Source: Draconibacterium sp. (GTDB lineage: Bacteria > Bacteroidota > Bacteroidia > Bacteroidales > Prolixibacteraceae). Taken from it: a stretch of DNA of 7,510 nt. The position numbers and the translations under genes were made by a program. Shown piece by piece: positions 7,070 through 7,510 of this stretch (position 1 is its first letter; each line of letters begins with the position of its first letter). The DNA lies in contig WGCT01000292.1 in NCBI GenBank assembly GCA_015493625.1, forward strand, positions 1 to 7,510, read 5' to 3'. The notes beneath the pieces were generated by a model. It saw nothing but the letters and a program-made list of their open reading frames with translations, was not told the DNA's origin and ran no database searches.

Positions 7070-7357
7070 GGTTTGTTTTATTAACTTTATTTGAAGCTCG
7101 GGATATTTCTTCAAATTTTTTATGAATGTTTTGCTTTTCATTGCTTTAATTTTGCGCTCAATCCTAATGGCATGCGAATAGTTTTTTGTTTCAAGAATCA
7201 GAAAAACTTCCCAGTCATTTGCTCTCGCTGTATACTGGTGACTTCCATAACTATGTTTGTTATGCTTCTCAAGGCGTTGCATAACACTGGTTTGTGTTGC
7301 GCCAATATAAAATTTGTTAAGGCTTTTACTAAAGAGAATGTAACACGAAGCAACCAT
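7061..7357 (-). CDS. Small stand-alone GIY-YIG nuclease (UPF0213/URI-like)
   Basis: This 98-residue protein consists of a single GIY-YIG nuclease domain, of the type also found in homing endonucleases and UvrC. It shows YI at 6-7, YIG at 17-19, R28 and H32 in QRLEKHNK, and the catalytic metal-binding E67 in IRIERKIK. No separate DNA-binding domain is present. The ATG at 7355-7357 is preferred because the domain starts immediately after it. A longer frame to an ATG at 7462 is open but begins MVPGSSPGGPT, which is tRNA T-arm and acceptor sequence read as protein and then passes through the terminator hairpin. The stop TGA (7061-7063) lies inside tRNA-derived anticodon-stem sequence. The gene sits between two copies of the tRNA-remnant repeat. 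Its activity is untested; a mobile or repair role is inference. Confidence 0.85.
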   Translation of the reverse strand: MVASCYILFSKSLNKFYIGATQTSVMQRLEKHNKHSYGSHQYTARANDWEVFLILETKNYSHAIRIERKIKAMKSKTFIKNLKKYPELQIKLIKQTST

Positions 7358-7378
7358 TTTAATAAATTTAATCGAGTT

Positions 7379-7386
7379 CAAAATAA
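7379..7386 (-). promoter_or_regulatory. Possible -7 box of the GIY-YIG gene
   Basis: The minus strand reads TTATTTTG, seven of eight matches to TAnnTTTG, 21 bases before the ATG at 7357 and just after the terminator hairpin. In AT-rich DNA such a match is weak evidence. The same bases occur in the left copy (6955-6962), where no gene follows. Confidence 0.3.
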
Positions 7387-7390
7387 TAAA

Positions 7391-7420
7391 AAAAGCACTT
7401 ACGTTGCTGTAAGTGCTTTT
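7391..7420. terminator. Bidirectional terminator, right copy
   Basis: This is the same perfect 12-bp stem (7391-7402 with 7409-7420) and GTTGCT loop as the left copy, with a 7-A run on the plus-strand left side. It lies between the right tRNA remnant and the GIY-YIG start, and would largely insulate the nuclease from transcription coming from the tRNA side. Confidence 0.88.
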
Positions 7421-7430
7421 ATTTACTACC

Positions 7431-7486
<56 letters not shown>

Positions 7487-7495
<9 letters not shown>

Positions 7496-7510
7496 GGTTT
7501 GTTTTATTAA
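7487..7510 (-). CDS. Second GIY-YIG gene, C-terminal end only (partial)
   Basis: The last 24 bases encode the same C-terminal residues as the complete gene (LIKQTST, then TGA at 7487-7489), in the same relation to the tRNA remnant. The rest of the gene lies beyond the window. It could be a full second nuclease or only a duplicated tail. Confidence 0.6.

Larger units (their letters stand above)
6942..7084 (-). repeat. Left copy of the 143-145 bp direct repeat (tRNA 3' half + terminator unit)
   Basis: This block matches 7366-7510 with only three differences: one extra A in an A-run, one extra G in the tRNA acceptor, and a C/T change in the T-stem. The block spans the end of the GIY-YIG gene, a tRNA remnant and a terminator hairpin. 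Its left edge lies four bases after the phosphatase stop codon, where the nuclease 5' end present in the other copy is lost. The block spacing is about 426 bp. Confidence 0.95.

Overview
The window looks like chromosomal DNA of a member of the Bacteroidota, most plausibly class Bacteroidia near the Marinilabiliales/Prolixibacteraceae. This rests on low GC, two perfect Bacteroidota-type -7 boxes (TAnnTTTG), a DUF5687 membrane protein, a lipoprotein sulfatase and short palindromic repeats of the kind common in that group. The genus-level guess is inference from memory, not from a search.

Layout. Positions 1-229 are intergenic and hold two facing copies of a short dispersed repeat. From 230 to 6183 all genes lie on the minus strand: an S1-type lipoprotein sulfatase (230-2131), a short reading frame just upstream that looks like the amputated 5' end of a secreted glycoside hydrolase (2137-2268), a DUF5687 ABC-2-like permease (2422-3894), and metG (4150-6183) with a rho-independent terminator behind it. 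A third copy of the dispersed repeat lies between the permease and metG. A divergent promoter region at about 6184-6286 drives metG to the left and a HAD-family phosphatase (6287-6937) to the right.

The right end is the unusual part. A 143-145 bp block at 6942-7084 recurs almost perfectly at 7366-7510, about 426 bp apart. Read on the minus strand, each block holds the last codons of a small GIY-YIG nuclease gene, then the 3' half of a tRNA that resembles elongator tRNA-Met(CAU), then a strong bidirectional terminator. The stop codon of the nuclease lies inside tRNA-derived anticodon-stem sequence. The anticodon loop itself is replaced by an 18-bp palindrome. A complete GIY-YIG gene (7061-7357) lies between the blocks, and the end of a second one runs off the right edge. 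This is a tandem array of 'GIY-YIG + tRNA 3' half + terminator' units, which may be a minimal tRNA-targeting mobile element.

The metG, permease and phosphatase genes look like ordinary housekeeping or accessory genes and show no obvious functional link. The sulfatase and the hydrolase remnant suggest a decayed polysaccharide-degradation locus.
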